Positions 8,845 to 17,332 of a stretch of DNA of 64,000 nt are shown one piece after another; the stretch's first letter is position 1, and every line of letters starts with the position of its first letter. The stretch is from Flavobacterium luteum. GTDB lineage: Bacteria > Bacteroidota > Bacteroidia > Flavobacteriales > Flavobacteriaceae. A model generated the notes under the pieces. It saw only the letters and a list, made by a program, of their open reading frames with translations. It was not told the DNA's origin and did not search any database. The position numbers were made by a program, and so were the translations under genes. Location: assembly GCF_008806775.1 (NCBI RefSeq), contig NZ_WAEM01000006.1:62001-126000 (forward strand). Direction: 5' to 3'.

Positions 8845-9330
8845 ATGAGTGTTCTTAACGATGAATTAGACTATCAAATTTTAAAATTATTACAAAAAGA
8901 CGGAAGAATGTCTTTTACTGAAATTTCTAAAGAAATAAATGTTGCTGTAAGCACGATAAGGCATCGATACATTAATTTGATTGAGGATGGAACGATAAAG
9001 ATTATAGGTAGAGTAGATCCAAATAAAATAGGTTTTAATGCTTATGCCAGTATTTTAATTTCGGTAAAGCCAAAAACATATATGAACACTATTTTTGAAG
9101 AACTTACAAAGTTACCTGAAATTAGTTTTCTAGCTTTAGTTTCTGGAAGCTTTGATATAGAAGCCGATGTAATGTGTCGTGATATGGAACATTTAAATGT
9201 ATTGCTAGCAGATAAAATTCATGTTTTAGAAGGGGTTTTTGACACGAAAACCAACATGTACATGAAAATATACAAAGTAGCGCAACCTGATTTAGAATTG
9301 GCTAGATTGTCTAGTATGCCAAAGCAATAG
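8845..9330 (+). CDS. Lrp/AsnC-family transcriptional regulator
   Basis: 161 residues from the ATG at 8845. A longer frame opens 13 codons earlier at a TTG but adds only a residue string (FYFLFLWQTTNN) unlike the family, so I reject it. The N-terminal winged helix spans about 1-60 (LDYQILKLLQKDGRMSF, then STIRHRYINLIEDGTI as recognition helix). The C-terminal RAM domain follows, with VSGSFDIEADVMC. Such proteins sense amino acids or related acids and control nearby catabolic genes. It is divergent from mmsA across about 210 bases containing a palindromic operator candidate, so its likely target is mmsA and possibly the aminotransferase gene. An outer-membrane protein gene follows 48 bases downstream. 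Confidence 0.88.
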   Translation: MSVLNDELDYQILKLLQKDGRMSFTEISKEINVAVSTIRHRYINLIEDGTIKIIGRVDPNKIGFNAYASILISVKPKTYMNTIFEELTKLPEISFLALVSGSFDIEADVMCRDMEHLNVLLADKIHVLEGVFDTKTNMYMKIYKVAQPDLELARLSSMPKQ

Positions 9331-9378
9331 CTTATAATTGTTTAAATCAAAAAGTATTATAATTTTAAGAATGTATAA

Positions 9379-10272
9379 ATGATTAATACCATTCATCATC
9401 CCTATAGGAGTAAAGGATTTCTAACTTTATTATTAATTTTATTTTCAATAGTTGTTTTTTCACAAAATGATTTCGCATCAAATCCACCCAGCCAAAAGAT
9501 TGAGACTGTTGATACAATAAAAGGCAATTGGGATATAAATGTGGATTTAGCTTCAAGATATATCTGGAGAGGCCAATCTTGGGGCGGAGATTACCCAGTT
9601 TTACAACTCTATGGCAATTATACTATTAACGACAAGTTTTCTGTTGGTTTTTGGACAACATCAAATTTTAAAAAAGAATATTATGATAAAAATGGAGCTT
9701 CAAAAGGGTATCAAGAATTAGATTTAGTTTTTAATTATTCTCCTACAGATTATTTTACAGTATCACTACAAGATTATTACTGGCCATCAACTGATAGACA
9801 AGAGGGGGTTTCAAATGAGTTTTTTAATTTTGGTAATGATGGTTCTCAATCTTTAGATCTACAGTTTTTGTTTGATTTTTCTGAAAGAAAATTACCTTTT
9901 TGGGCTACATTAAGCACCTTGATTGCGGGTAATGATTTCAGATATAAAGATGAAAATGATGAAAAGGGCAAACAAAATTTCACTACCTATATAGAATTTG
10001 GTTATACATATGAAGCACCATTAATGATTGAAGTGGCTCCGGTAATTGGTTTTGTGGTTAATAATAAAGCGAGGTATTACACCTATGCAGATTATGATAA
10101 GCCTTCATTTGTGAATTTAGGCTGTAAACTATCCAAAGATTTTAAAATAGGTAAGCACTTTATCATACCAATTTGGTTAAATTATACTTATAATGCTACT
10201 GCTAGTACAACTAATTTAGAGCCATTTGGAAAACAATTCTTGGTTGTTGGCACAACTCTAACCTATGAATAG
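9379..10272 (+). CDS. Outer-membrane beta-barrel protein, TorF/porin-like
   Basis: 297 residues. The N-terminal signal peptide ends near VVFSQ (about residue 29). The mature protein is a series of amphipathic strands, ending in an aromatic-rich strand as in barrel proteins. The phrase DLASRYIWRGQSWGG near the start of the mature part is the mark of a family sometimes annotated as TorF-type putative porins. The gene follows the Lrp/AsnC regulator by 48 bases on the same strand. Co-transcription is likely, and it might import the substrate of the aminotransferase/MmsA route; that is inference from position only. A hairpin follows at 10288-10324. Confidence 0.75.
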   Translation: MINTIHHPYRSKGFLTLLLILFSIVVFSQNDFASNPPSQKIETVDTIKGNWDINVDLASRYIWRGQSWGGDYPVLQLYGNYTINDKFSVGFWTTSNFKKEYYDKNGASKGYQELDLVFNYSPTDYFTVSLQDYYWPSTDRQEGVSNEFFNFGNDGSQSLDLQFLFDFSERKLPFWATLSTLIAGNDFRYKDENDEKGKQNFTTYIEFGYTYEAPLMIEVAPVIGFVVNNKARYYTYADYDKPSFVNLGCKLSKDFKIGKHFIIPIWLNYTYNATASTTNLEPFGKQFLVVGTTLTYE

Positions 10273-10287
10273 AATTTAGGGATAACT

Positions 10288-10324
10288 AAAAAGCAGCCAT
10301 CAATTTAGAGATAACTGCTTTTTT
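10288..10324 (+). terminator. Terminator after the porin-like gene
   Basis: AAAAAGCAG (10288-10296) pairs with CTGCTTTTT (10315-10323). The loop is 18 bases and T6 closes the stem on the plus strand. Confidence 0.6.
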
Positions 10325-10347
10325 GGAAATAATATGTATAGATTTAC

Positions 10348-10827
10348 TTAATACTTATAAGCAGTTGCTTTTAATTCATTTTGATTGTTTGCTTCAATAA
10401 CAATAAATGGATAACCTTTAGCTGCTGCTTTTTCTTTCAATCTTTTTTCAGCTAGTTCTTTTGCTAATTGTGCAGTTTGTCCTTTTGTTAAAGCTGGAAA
10501 AAGGTTAATAATATCTGCTTTTTCGAGTCCAAAAGTTTCAGATGGTTTCAAAACAATAATTTTTTTAGAATCTGATTTTGTTGAAATCTGAATTTTTTCA
10601 GTGATAATTTGTGAGCTTTTTTTTGATTTAGAATTCAATAGCGCTACAGCGTATTTACTAATTTTTTTCTCTTCAAAGTTTCCTGGTAATGAATAGTAAA
10701 TTATGCTATTTTCGGTTTTTATAAAATTTACTTCGGTTTTTTCTCCATTGTGTTTTACGATTTCATCGGTTTGACCAAAAAATGGAGCGCTTATAGATAA
10801 TAGTATTAGTACTAATGTTTTTTTCAT
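10348..10827 (-). CDS. Exported hypothetical protein
   Basis: 159 residues with a signal peptide (MKKTLVLILLSISAPFFGQ, residues 1-19). The mature part starts with a short beta-rich domain (DEIVKHNGEKTEVNFIKTE, IIYYSLPG) seen in many small Bacteroidetes secreted proteins. It is followed by a Lys-rich stretch and an alpha-helical segment rich in Ala, Glu and Lys (LAKELAEKRLKEKAAAKG). I do not recognise a family with a known role. The upstream gene on the same strand, 43 bases away, encodes a small membrane protein; the two may form an operon. Confidence 0.65.
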   Translation of the reverse strand: MKKTLVLILLSISAPFFGQTDEIVKHNGEKTEVNFIKTENSIIYYSLPGNFEEKKISKYAVALLNSKSKKSSQIITEKIQISTKSDSKKIIVLKPSETFGLEKADIINLFPALTKGQTAQLAKELAEKRLKEKAAAKGYPFIVIEANNQNELKATAYKY

Positions 10828-10870
10828 GATTTTGTATTATTTGAATAATTGAATGCTGGGTGAAATTATT

Positions 10871-11170
10871 TTAAGGTATTCCTATAAACAATTCTGGTGG
10901 TGGATTAGTAACTTCCAATTCAATTTCTTTAATGCTAAAAATCAAAAGTGGCATTAATATAACAAAAATAGATGATAACATGAAAAACTGAATTGATTCT
11001 TCCCAAAATAGCTCTACTGAATTTTCAGCTTCATTACCCATAAAGTTTTCAGTTAACTCATAAGGCGGATTTTCAATAATATCTTTAATAGAGGAAAACG
11101 TATCATGTATCCAAACTAAAGAAAAAATGAAAATGATTAATAAGTACAGTATTTTCAGTGCTTTTGTCAT
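10871..11170 (-). CDS. Small membrane protein, unknown
   Basis: 99 residues with two predicted membrane helices. The first is at about 6-23 (ILYLLIIFIFSLVWIHD) and the second at about 63-82 (FMLSSIFVILMPLLIFS). A polar acidic segment of about 40 residues lies between them. The C-terminus is short and Pro-rich (NPPPELFIGIP). No motif or family is recognised. It may be co-transcribed with the exported protein gene downstream. Confidence 0.5.
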   Translation of the reverse strand: MTKALKILYLLIIFIFSLVWIHDTFSSIKDIIENPPYELTENFMGNEAENSVELFWEESIQFFMLSSIFVILMPLLIFSIKEIELEVTNPPPELFIGIP

Positions 11171-11333
11171 GAAGCTAAAATACTAATAAAGAACTCCTTT
11201 TGCAACTAAGTAGTGGTTAAGAATAAGTTAATTCATACTTAATAATAGTTAATTTTTTAAAATTGGAATTTGTTTCCAGTAAAAAAATTGATTTTATAGA
11301 ATATTAAATCTTGATTTTTTTAATTTTTAAAAC

Positions 11334-11416
11334 ACAATACCCTATTTTTTTTAAGGTATTTTTGTTTAAAATATAAAAATAAAGTAAATATACCCTAAAA
11401 AAACATAGGGTATTGT
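11334..11416. promoter_or_regulatory. Three ATACCCTA motifs, candidate operator cluster
   Basis: ACAATACCCTAT (11334-11345) and its exact complement ATAGGGTATTGT (11405-11416) form a 12-base inverted repeat. A third ATACCCTA at 11390-11397 forms a tight dyad with the right arm (TACCCTA 11391-11397, TAGGGTA 11406-11412). The cluster ends 10 bases before the -7 element of the downstream porin gene. A DNA-binding regulator, unknown here, is the simplest explanation; an mRNA hairpin is unlikely because the cluster lies upstream of the probable transcription start. Confidence 0.55.
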
Positions 11417-11425
11417 AAAAACATT

Positions 11426-11433
11426 TATGTTTG
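11426..11433 (+). promoter_or_regulatory. -7 element of the porin gene
   Basis: TATGTTTG matches TAnnTTTG and lies 68 bases before the ATG at 11502. No -33 TTG at the normal distance is seen; that space is filled by the ATACCCTA dyad, which fits an activator-dependent promoter. Confidence 0.5.
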
Positions 11434-11501
11434 CGATGTGATTGACAAATTAAATGTTGTTTTTCACAATTAAAAAAAATATAAACTAAATTAAATTAAA
11501 A

Positions 11502-12542
11502 ATGAAAAAAGTATTACTTATTTTAGCTTTAGCGCTAACGACTAACATGACATTTGCACAGGATACGCCAACAGCAACAACATTTGCTGGTTCTGCGGAT
11601 ATGTATTATAAATACGATTTCTCAGATCAACAAGGAAATGGTCTAACTAGTTTTACAAATTCTCATAATTCTTATGAATTAGGAATGGCTTCTATAGAAG
11701 CAACTCATAAAATGGGAAAAGCTTCTGTTTTTGTCGATTTAGGATTTGGACAAAGAGCAGCAGAGTTTACATACAATGATGGCGCAACTTCATTTATGAT
11801 TAAACAATTGACTTTTACATATGATGTTTCAAGTAGTTTTAAAATCGTTGCTGGTAGTTTTGGAACTCACATAGGATACGAATTAGTAGACGCAGTTGAC
11901 AATAAAAACTACAGTATGTCATATGCATTTACAAATGGACCGTTCTTCAATACTGGTGTTAAGGCAATATATACATCAGGAAAGTTTAGCTTTATGGCGG
12001 GAGTTTCTAACCCAACAGATTTTAAAAGAGCTATAGAAGCTGAGTCTACTCAAAAAACTTTTATTGGTCAAATTGGTTATGTAGCAGATTCAGGGAGTGC
12101 TTATTTGAATGTAACCTCAGGAAGTATGAATCCAATTTCAACTACAAACGCAACTCAAATAGACGTTGTTGCATCTAAAAAGATAAATGATAAATTTAGT
12201 TTAGGTTTCAACGGAACTTATAGAATGTTAACAGATGATGTTGATAGTAAGTTAGATGCAAATTGGTATTCATTAGTTGGTTATGCTAGTTATGCTCCAA
12301 AAGCAAATCTTAGTTTAGCTTACAGATTAGAATATTTTAACCGTGACAAAGTATTGACTGAAACTCCAGACGGGATTAGTATATTAGCTAACACTTTATC
12401 ATTAAATTATAAAGTAGGTAATTTAACAATTATTCCTGAGGTTAGATTAGACAGTGCTTCTGAAAATCAGTTCAAAGATAGTGATGGTCTTGATTCAAAA
12501 TCAAATGCTTATATTTTATTAGGAACTACCTATTCTTTCTAA
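11502..12542 (+). CDS. Outer-membrane porin-like barrel protein
   Basis: 346 residues. A signal peptide (MKKVLLILALALTTNMTFAQ, residues 1-20) is followed by about 16 amphipathic beta-strands and a C-terminal strand ending in aromatic residues (ILLGTTYSF), as in outer-membrane porins. The phrases SADMYYKYDF and HSYELGMASIEATHKMGKASVFVDLGFG resemble Bacteroidetes porins of the beta-barrel phosphate/porin-like superfamily. The substrate cannot be read from the sequence. The promoter region has a striking set of inverted ATACCCTA motifs, so expression is probably switched by a specific regulator. A strong two-way terminator follows. Confidence 0.8.
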   Translation: MKKVLLILALALTTNMTFAQDTPTATTFAGSADMYYKYDFSDQQGNGLTSFTNSHNSYELGMASIEATHKMGKASVFVDLGFGQRAAEFTYNDGATSFMIKQLTFTYDVSSSFKIVAGSFGTHIGYELVDAVDNKNYSMSYAFTNGPFFNTGVKAIYTSGKFSFMAGVSNPTDFKRAIEAESTQKTFIGQIGYVADSGSAYLNVTSGSMNPISTTNATQIDVVASKKINDKFSLGFNGTYRMLTDDVDSKLDANWYSLVGYASYAPKANLSLAYRLEYFNRDKVLTETPDGISILANTLSLNYKVGNLTIIPEVRLDSASENQFKDSDGLDSKSNAYILLGTTYSF

Positions 12543-12562
12543 TATACTATAAATAGGCTTGT

Positions 12563-12604
12563 AAAAAAAAGCTCCAAATCGTTATGATTTGGAGCTTTTT
12601 TTTT
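12563..12604. terminator. Strong two-way terminator
   Basis: GCTCCAAATC (12571-12580) pairs with GATTTGGAGC (12586-12595). It is flanked by A8 on the left and T9 on the right, so it works for both the porin gene and the convergent gene at 12620-13078. Confidence 0.85.
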
Positions 12605-12619
12605 CTAAAATTAGTTTAA

Positions 12620-13078
12620 TTATCGGTTCCTTTTATCAGAAAAGGCTTCAAATCTTTTTTTTCTTTCTTTTACCAATTCGCTGTATTTTTCTTTCTGGTT
12701 TTTGTACAATAAATACATTATTTTCATATCAGTAGCTTCTGCTTCAGCCTGCATCTCATTTATCTTATCTTCTTGCGGCATTTCCTTTTTTCTTAAAACA
12801 TCACTTTTTTTAACGCTTTCGGTCATGATATTTGATATCGCAATTACCTGAAGTTCATCTAAAGTTAATTCTTTTTTTAGGTTCTCTATTATTTTGCTAA
12901 CGGTAACTTCAACAGTAACTTCTTTTGGAGCAGATTGATTGTTTTGATTCGGCATTCCGTTATTCATTTGTCCCATTCTGTTTTGGTTGCCCCTACCATT
13001 ATTGCCAAATTGTGCAGAAATAGAACTTACTGATAATACAATACAGACAAAAGTTATTATTTTTTGAATGGTTTTCAT
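12620..13078 (-). CDS. Periplasmic Spy/CpxP-like helical protein
   Basis: 152 residues. The signal peptide ends after VSSISAQ (about residue 23). A short Asn/Gly/Met-rich linker follows (about 24-50), then an all-helical charged domain (KIIENLKKELTLDELQVIAI, then a Lys/Glu-rich tail). The layout, with a 'leu-thr-leu-asp/glu-gln' type helix start and many Arg/Lys at the end, resembles Spy/CpxP-type periplasmic proteins or the Bacteroidetes proteins of similar shape. This is a shape match and not a firm family call. The gene is transcribed leftward, downstream of rimO with a 38-base gap, and ends at the two-way terminator. Confidence 0.6.
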   Translation of the reverse strand: MKTIQKIITFVCIVLSVSSISAQFGNNGRGNQNRMGQMNNGMPNQNNQSAPKEVTVEVTVSKIIENLKKELTLDELQVIAISNIMTESVKKSDVLRKKEMPQEDKINEMQAEAEATDMKIMYLLYKNQKEKYSELVKERKKRFEAFSDKRNR

Positions 13079-13116
13079 ATTTAAATTTTTAAAATAATTT
13101 CACAATAGATTTATAA

Positions 13117-14418
13117 TTAAATAGGTTCGCCATACAAATCGAACTCGGTAGCTTCGATAATTTTTATCATTACAAATTCGCCTGTTTTTACATAATGTTT
13201 CGAAGCATCAATTAAAACCTCGTTGTCAACATCTGGGCTATCAAATTCGGTACGTCCTACAAAATGTCCGCCTTCTTTTCGATCTATAATACATTTAAAT
13301 GTTTTGCCCACTTTTTCCTGATTTAAATCCCATGAAATTTGCGATTGTAATTCCATAATTTCATTAGCACGAGCCTGTTTTACTTCATCAGGAACATCAT
13401 CTTCTAATAAATAAGCATGCGTATTTTCCTCGTGAGAATAGGCAAAACAACCCATTCTGTCAAATTTCATTTCTTGAACAAAATCTTTTAGAATATTAAA
13501 ATCTTCTTCGGTTTCTCCAGGATATCCAACTATTAAAGTGGTACGAATGGCCATTCCCGGAACAGCTTCTCTGAAATCTTTTAATAGTTTAGTAGTCTTG
13601 GCTTGCGTAGTTCCGCGACGCATCGATTTTAAAATAGAATCTGATATGTGTTGTAACGGAATATCAATATAATTACAAATTTTAGGTTCACGCTTCATGA
13701 TCTCCAAGATATCCATAGGAAAACCTGTAGGGAAAGCATAGTGCAAACGAATCCATTCGATGCCTTCTACTTTTACTAACGCTTCAAGTAATTCGCCAAG
13801 ATTTCTTTTTTTATAAAGATCTAAACCATAATAGGTCAAATCTTGAGCAATCAAAATCAATTCTTTTACACCGTTTTTAGCCAATCCTTCTGCTTCTTTA
13901 ACGAGCTTTTCGATTGTTTGCGAGACATTTTTTCCTCGCATTAAAGGAATGGCACAAAAACTACAAGGCCTGTCGCAACCTTCAGATATTTTTAGATAAG
14001 CATAATTTTTAGGAGTAGTTGTGAGCCTTTCTCCTAACAATTCATGTTTATAATCGGCACCTAATGCTTTTAAAAGTTGAGGCAACTCGGTTGTACCAAA
14101 ATACTGGTCTATATTCGGAATTTCTTTTTCTAAATCGGGTCTGTATCTTTCAGATAAACATCCAGTTACAAAAACTTTATCTACTAAACCACGTTCTTTT
14201 TTATCGGCATATTCTAAAATCATATTTACTGATTCTGCTTTTGCATTATCAATAAAACCACAGGTATTAATCACTACAATATTGCCTTCTTCTTCGTGTA
14301 CAACCTCTTTTCCACTGGCACGCAATTGTCCCATCAATACTTCGCTGTCATATACATTTTTAGAACATCCTAATGTAATTACGTTGATTTTATTTTTCTT
14401 TAACGATTTGGTTCTCAT
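13117..14418 (-). CDS. rimO: Ribosomal protein uS12 methylthiotransferase RimO
   Basis: 433 residues, normal length. RimO adds a methylthio group to an Asp of ribosomal protein S12 using two 4Fe-4S clusters and S-adenosylmethionine. The N-terminal cluster ligands are Cys18 (TLGCSKN), Cys53 (NTCGFI) and Cys87 (TGCLSE). The radical SAM cluster is CX3CX2C with Cys148, Cys152 and Cys155 (EGCDRPCSFCAIP). A TRAM domain ends the chain. The LGCSKN and FGTTELP wording fits RimO better than the related tRNA enzyme MiaB. Confidence 0.94.
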   Translation of the reverse strand: MRTKSLKKNKINVITLGCSKNVYDSEVLMGQLRASGKEVVHEEEGNIVVINTCGFIDNAKAESVNMILEYADKKERGLVDKVFVTGCLSERYRPDLEKEIPNIDQYFGTTELPQLLKALGADYKHELLGERLTTTPKNYAYLKISEGCDRPCSFCAIPLMRGKNVSQTIEKLVKEAEGLAKNGVKELILIAQDLTYYGLDLYKKRNLGELLEALVKVEGIEWIRLHYAFPTGFPMDILEIMKREPKICNYIDIPLQHISDSILKSMRRGTTQAKTTKLLKDFREAVPGMAIRTTLIVGYPGETEEDFNILKDFVQEMKFDRMGCFAYSHEENTHAYLLEDDVPDEVKQARANEIMELQSQISWDLNQEKVGKTFKCIIDRKEGGHFVGRTEFDSPDVDNEVLIDASKHYVKTGEFVMIKIIEATEFDLYGEPI

Positions 14419-14541
14419 AGTCTTAAAAATTGGAGTGCAAAACTACGCATTTTATCATAAGAAGCACTAGGATTTGGGAATATTTATGAAGCTATTTCAG
14501 AATCGATTTTAAAAATAAGAAGTGTGGTTTTTATTTCAAGC

Positions 14542-14575
14542 AAAAAAAAGACCATTACTATCTGCAATGATCTTT
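14542..14575 (-). terminator. Terminator after the FadL-like gene
   Basis: A 10-base stem with one mismatch (14547-14556 with 14566-14575). On the minus strand it is followed by T8. Confidence 0.65.
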
Positions 14576-14597
14576 CTTTAGAATTTCAAAACTGTTT

Positions 14598-16124
14598 TTA
14601 CAGTTCGAACAAAAGTGTCATAACAATGTTATTGTTTTTTGTTCTAATGTTTGCGCTATCAATAAAACCTTGTGAGAAAAATGAATTTTGAGAATTTCTA
14701 TGTGCATAAGAGTACGCCAAATCGAGTTTGGTATTTCCGAAATTGTATCCTAATCCGCTAGAAAATCCAGTTAAATCTCCAATTGTTTTACCATTTTTAT
14801 ACGGACTATGTTCGTTACGAAACCCACCTCTTAAGCTAACTTGTTTAATTCTATATTCGGCTCCAATTCTAAGCTCTCCTGCTGTATCCAATGCATTCGC
14901 CAAAATTTGGTTTGGAGTTTGAAATTCGTTTCTGGGAGTAAAAATAGTGTTGCTGTAATCTCGACGAGTATAATCTAAACTGATTAATCCTTTTTTACCA
15001 AAAACATACGCTAAACTGCCAGTCCATTTTCCGGGAGCTCTAAGGCTATAGGGTTGGTAAACAATTATTATATTTGAATCAGGCGTTATAGAGGATAAAT
15101 TTGGATTGGGCGGGTTTCCATAATTATATCCAGTAGTAGTTAACGTTTGTTGCAATTCATCAAATAAACGATACCATGTTGGAGATTGATACGTTAATCC
15201 TGCTCTAAATTCGCTAGTAATTTTTGCAATTGCGCCCAATTGAAAAGAAAATCCTGAGCCATACGTATATAAATCATTATCAAAACGGATACTTCTGACT
15301 CCTGAATTTGTACTATTAGAGTTGTTTTCATAAAAACGACTCGATTGCCTTAAATCTGTAAAATGCGAATTCAAATTCAAACCAAAATAAAATTTGTCTT
15401 TATATTGAGTGGCTATGTTAAAATTTAATTTTCCGTTGTATCCAGTAGATTCAACGTAATTTTGTTGGTTATATGTACCCGTAGGAACATTAGAATTGTA
15501 AGTATTGTTGTTTGCATTAGAAGGATTATCAGGATTTATGATGTATCCGTTATATCCTAAAAAGGCTTGCTGTTCAATATAATTTAGGTCTTCATAAAAT
15601 GAATTTTCTAAAATACCAAGATTAATACCGCTTTGTCCGATACTTGAGTTAGGATTAGCATAACTTAAAAAATACTGATCTATAGAATGATTAGTATTTC
15701 TTCCTGATGAATATAAGGAATTATCAAAATTATTTACGTTTTCGTAATTAACAGAAAGAACCAATTTTTTCCAATCATTTTTTGGATTATAATCTTTAAA
15801 AACAAAAACTACTCCAGCTTGATTTAAATCGAAATTAGAATTGTTTGAACTTGTTGAAGTTCCTAAATAATCAGAATTATTTTTAATATTAAAATTACTT
15901 AAAGTAAAACTCAATTGATTGTTCGAAAACACCGCAGCTCCTGCTGGATTTACATTTATTGCAGAAAAATCTCCTCCAAGTGCTCCAAACGCCCCACTCA
16001 TAGCTTGAAATCGAGCTGTTCCGTTTAAACTTTCTTTTGAATAAAGCAATGCCTCTGTTAAACCCTGAGCATGAACAACAGTATTAGAAAACACCATTAT
16101 TAATATTGTAATTAATTTTTTCAT
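14598..16124 (-). CDS. OmpP1/FadL-type outer-membrane transporter
   Basis: 508 residues. A signal peptide ends after VVHAQ (residue 20). The mature N-terminus carries GTARFQAMSGAFGALGGDFS followed by INVNPAGAAVF. This is the pattern of the FadL/OmpP1 superfamily, in which an N-terminal segment plugs the barrel and an Asn-Pro-Ala-Gly turn is conserved. The rest is long barrel strands with Asn/Ser/Tyr-rich loops, ending in MTLLFEL. Family members carry hydrophobic compounds such as fatty acids or aromatics across the outer membrane; some Bacteroidetes homologues are labelled 'hemin receptor' without proof. It lies downstream of the Trp-rich lipoprotein gene on the same strand. Confidence 0.8.
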   Translation of the reverse strand: MKKLITILIMVFSNTVVHAQGLTEALLYSKESLNGTARFQAMSGAFGALGGDFSAINVNPAGAAVFSNNQLSFTLSNFNIKNNSDYLGTSTSSNNSNFDLNQAGVVFVFKDYNPKNDWKKLVLSVNYENVNNFDNSLYSSGRNTNHSIDQYFLSYANPNSSIGQSGINLGILENSFYEDLNYIEQQAFLGYNGYIINPDNPSNANNNTYNSNVPTGTYNQQNYVESTGYNGKLNFNIATQYKDKFYFGLNLNSHFTDLRQSSRFYENNSNSTNSGVRSIRFDNDLYTYGSGFSFQLGAIAKITSEFRAGLTYQSPTWYRLFDELQQTLTTTGYNYGNPPNPNLSSITPDSNIIIVYQPYSLRAPGKWTGSLAYVFGKKGLISLDYTRRDYSNTIFTPRNEFQTPNQILANALDTAGELRIGAEYRIKQVSLRGGFRNEHSPYKNGKTIGDLTGFSSGLGYNFGNTKLDLAYSYAHRNSQNSFFSQGFIDSANIRTKNNNIVMTLLFEL

Positions 16125-16198
16125 AAATAATATTTTTTATGATAGTCTAACGATTGAAATGGTTGTCTCATCATTATATAACATTTTTATTTAGATTT

Positions 16199-17233
16199 TT
16201 ATCTTCTACCACCACCACCAGATGATCTTCCTCCTCCACTACTATTTGAGCTACTGGTATTTCCAGCGCTGCTGTATCCTCCTCCGCTACTAGATCTTCC
16301 TGACGAACTTGGGCTATATGACCGAGTTGGTGTGTTGTTTTGATTACTAGGATTACTGTATGTTCTTGTAGAATTACTTTCTGTTCTAGTTGGTGTGGTA
16401 TATGTATTATTTCTTTGAGGGGTAATATTGTTGTTTGGCGTATAGGTGTTGTTTCTCGTATTAGAAGTATTATTTCTTGTAGAATTTGTTTTGTTCACTC
16501 CTCTATTATTAAAATTAGGAGTAGGAGAAGACAATCTATTAATTGAACTTCTATTTACATCATTTGAATAACGATTACTTCCGCTGTTATAATTGTATGT
16601 GCCGTTTGAACTTCTATTTGTAATATCTCTTCTTCCATTAGCATGATAATAATTGTTGTGGTTCCAACTGTTTCCATACCAGTTATTTCCATACCAATTA
16701 TTTCCATAATAATCGTTCCAACCCCAACCAGCGTTCCAACCAAAACCATTATTCCAACCCCAGCCCCAATTAGGACCGTACCAAGAATTCCAGCCCCATC
16801 CTAATCCCATGCCCCAATTACCTCCAAACCAAGGATCCCACCCCCAGCCCAATCCCCAATTGGAAGTGTAAATATTTATATTAGGATTACTTACATTGCT
16901 TCCCCAACCGCCATAGCTATTATTATATCCTTGATTTTCATTTTGTTGTCCGTTTGTTATGTTTGAGTTGTAATTTTCAACATCAGTAATTACCTCAGGC
17001 TCATTAGTATCATTTTGCAATGAATTAAAATAATTCTGATACTCATTATTTTGAGGGCTAGTTTGTGTTACTTGGGCAGTATTGGGTCTTGGTTTTTCGG
17101 TGTTACCATATACACCATCACTATCATAATAAGAAGAGTTTTGATACGAAACGCAAGAAAACAGAAAAATACTAAAAAATCCGAATACTAAATATATGGA
17201 AAATTTTAGGGGAGAAAAATATTTAGTTTTCAT
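16199..17233 (-). CDS. Trp/Gly/Asn-rich lipoprotein, unknown function
   Basis: 344 residues from the ATG at 17233. A frame 17 codons longer exists, but starting at MKTKYFSP places a normal lipoprotein signal with lipobox FLFSC (Cys27). The mature protein is low complexity. An Asn/Gln/Ser-rich stretch is followed at about 122-200 by a dense run of Trp, Gly, Asn and Tyr with recurring units such as GWGWN, NWGWGW and NNWYGN. An Asn/Thr/Arg/Ser-rich segment comes next, and the end is Ser/Gly-rich with a final GGGRR. I know of similar unstudied proteins next to proS in Flavobacterium, but no function. It could be a cell-surface or adhesion layer component. It is divergent from proS. Confidence 0.75.
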   Translation of the reverse strand: MKTKYFSPLKFSIYLVFGFFSIFLFSCVSYQNSSYYDSDGVYGNTEKPRPNTAQVTQTSPQNNEYQNYFNSLQNDTNEPEVITDVENYNSNITNGQQNENQGYNNSYGGWGSNVSNPNINIYTSNWGLGWGWDPWFGGNWGMGLGWGWNSWYGPNWGWGWNNGFGWNAGWGWNDYYGNNWYGNNWYGNSWNHNNYYHANGRRDITNRSSNGTYNYNSGSNRYSNDVNRSSINRLSSPTPNFNNRGVNKTNSTRNNTSNTRNNTYTPNNNITPQRNNTYTTPTRTESNSTRTYSNPSNQNNTPTRSYSPSSSGRSSSGGGYSSAGNTSSSNSSGGGRSSGGGGRR

Positions 17234-17332
17234 AACAATGGGTTTTTTATTGTTGGACATTACAAAATTAGTTAGTTTTGCCAAACTATTTAGTTAAAAT
17301 AAGTTAAACAATATTTGTGCCAAATTATTTAT

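Larger units (their letters stand above)
11171..11501. other. Regulatory intergenic region before a porin gene, 331 bases
   Basis: Divergent region without a gene. Its right half carries three ATACCCTA motifs and a -7 element (described separately). Its left half is plain AT-rich DNA. Confidence 0.6.

Noticed and set aside
14064..14470. Two plus-strand open frames over rimO and its upstream edge
   Set aside because: They are antisense to rimO, which has all cluster Cys residues and full length.
16340..16749. Small frames over the Trp/Gly-rich gene
   Set aside because: Low-complexity DNA keeps several frames open by chance; only the minus-strand lipoprotein frame has a start, signal and sensible composition.
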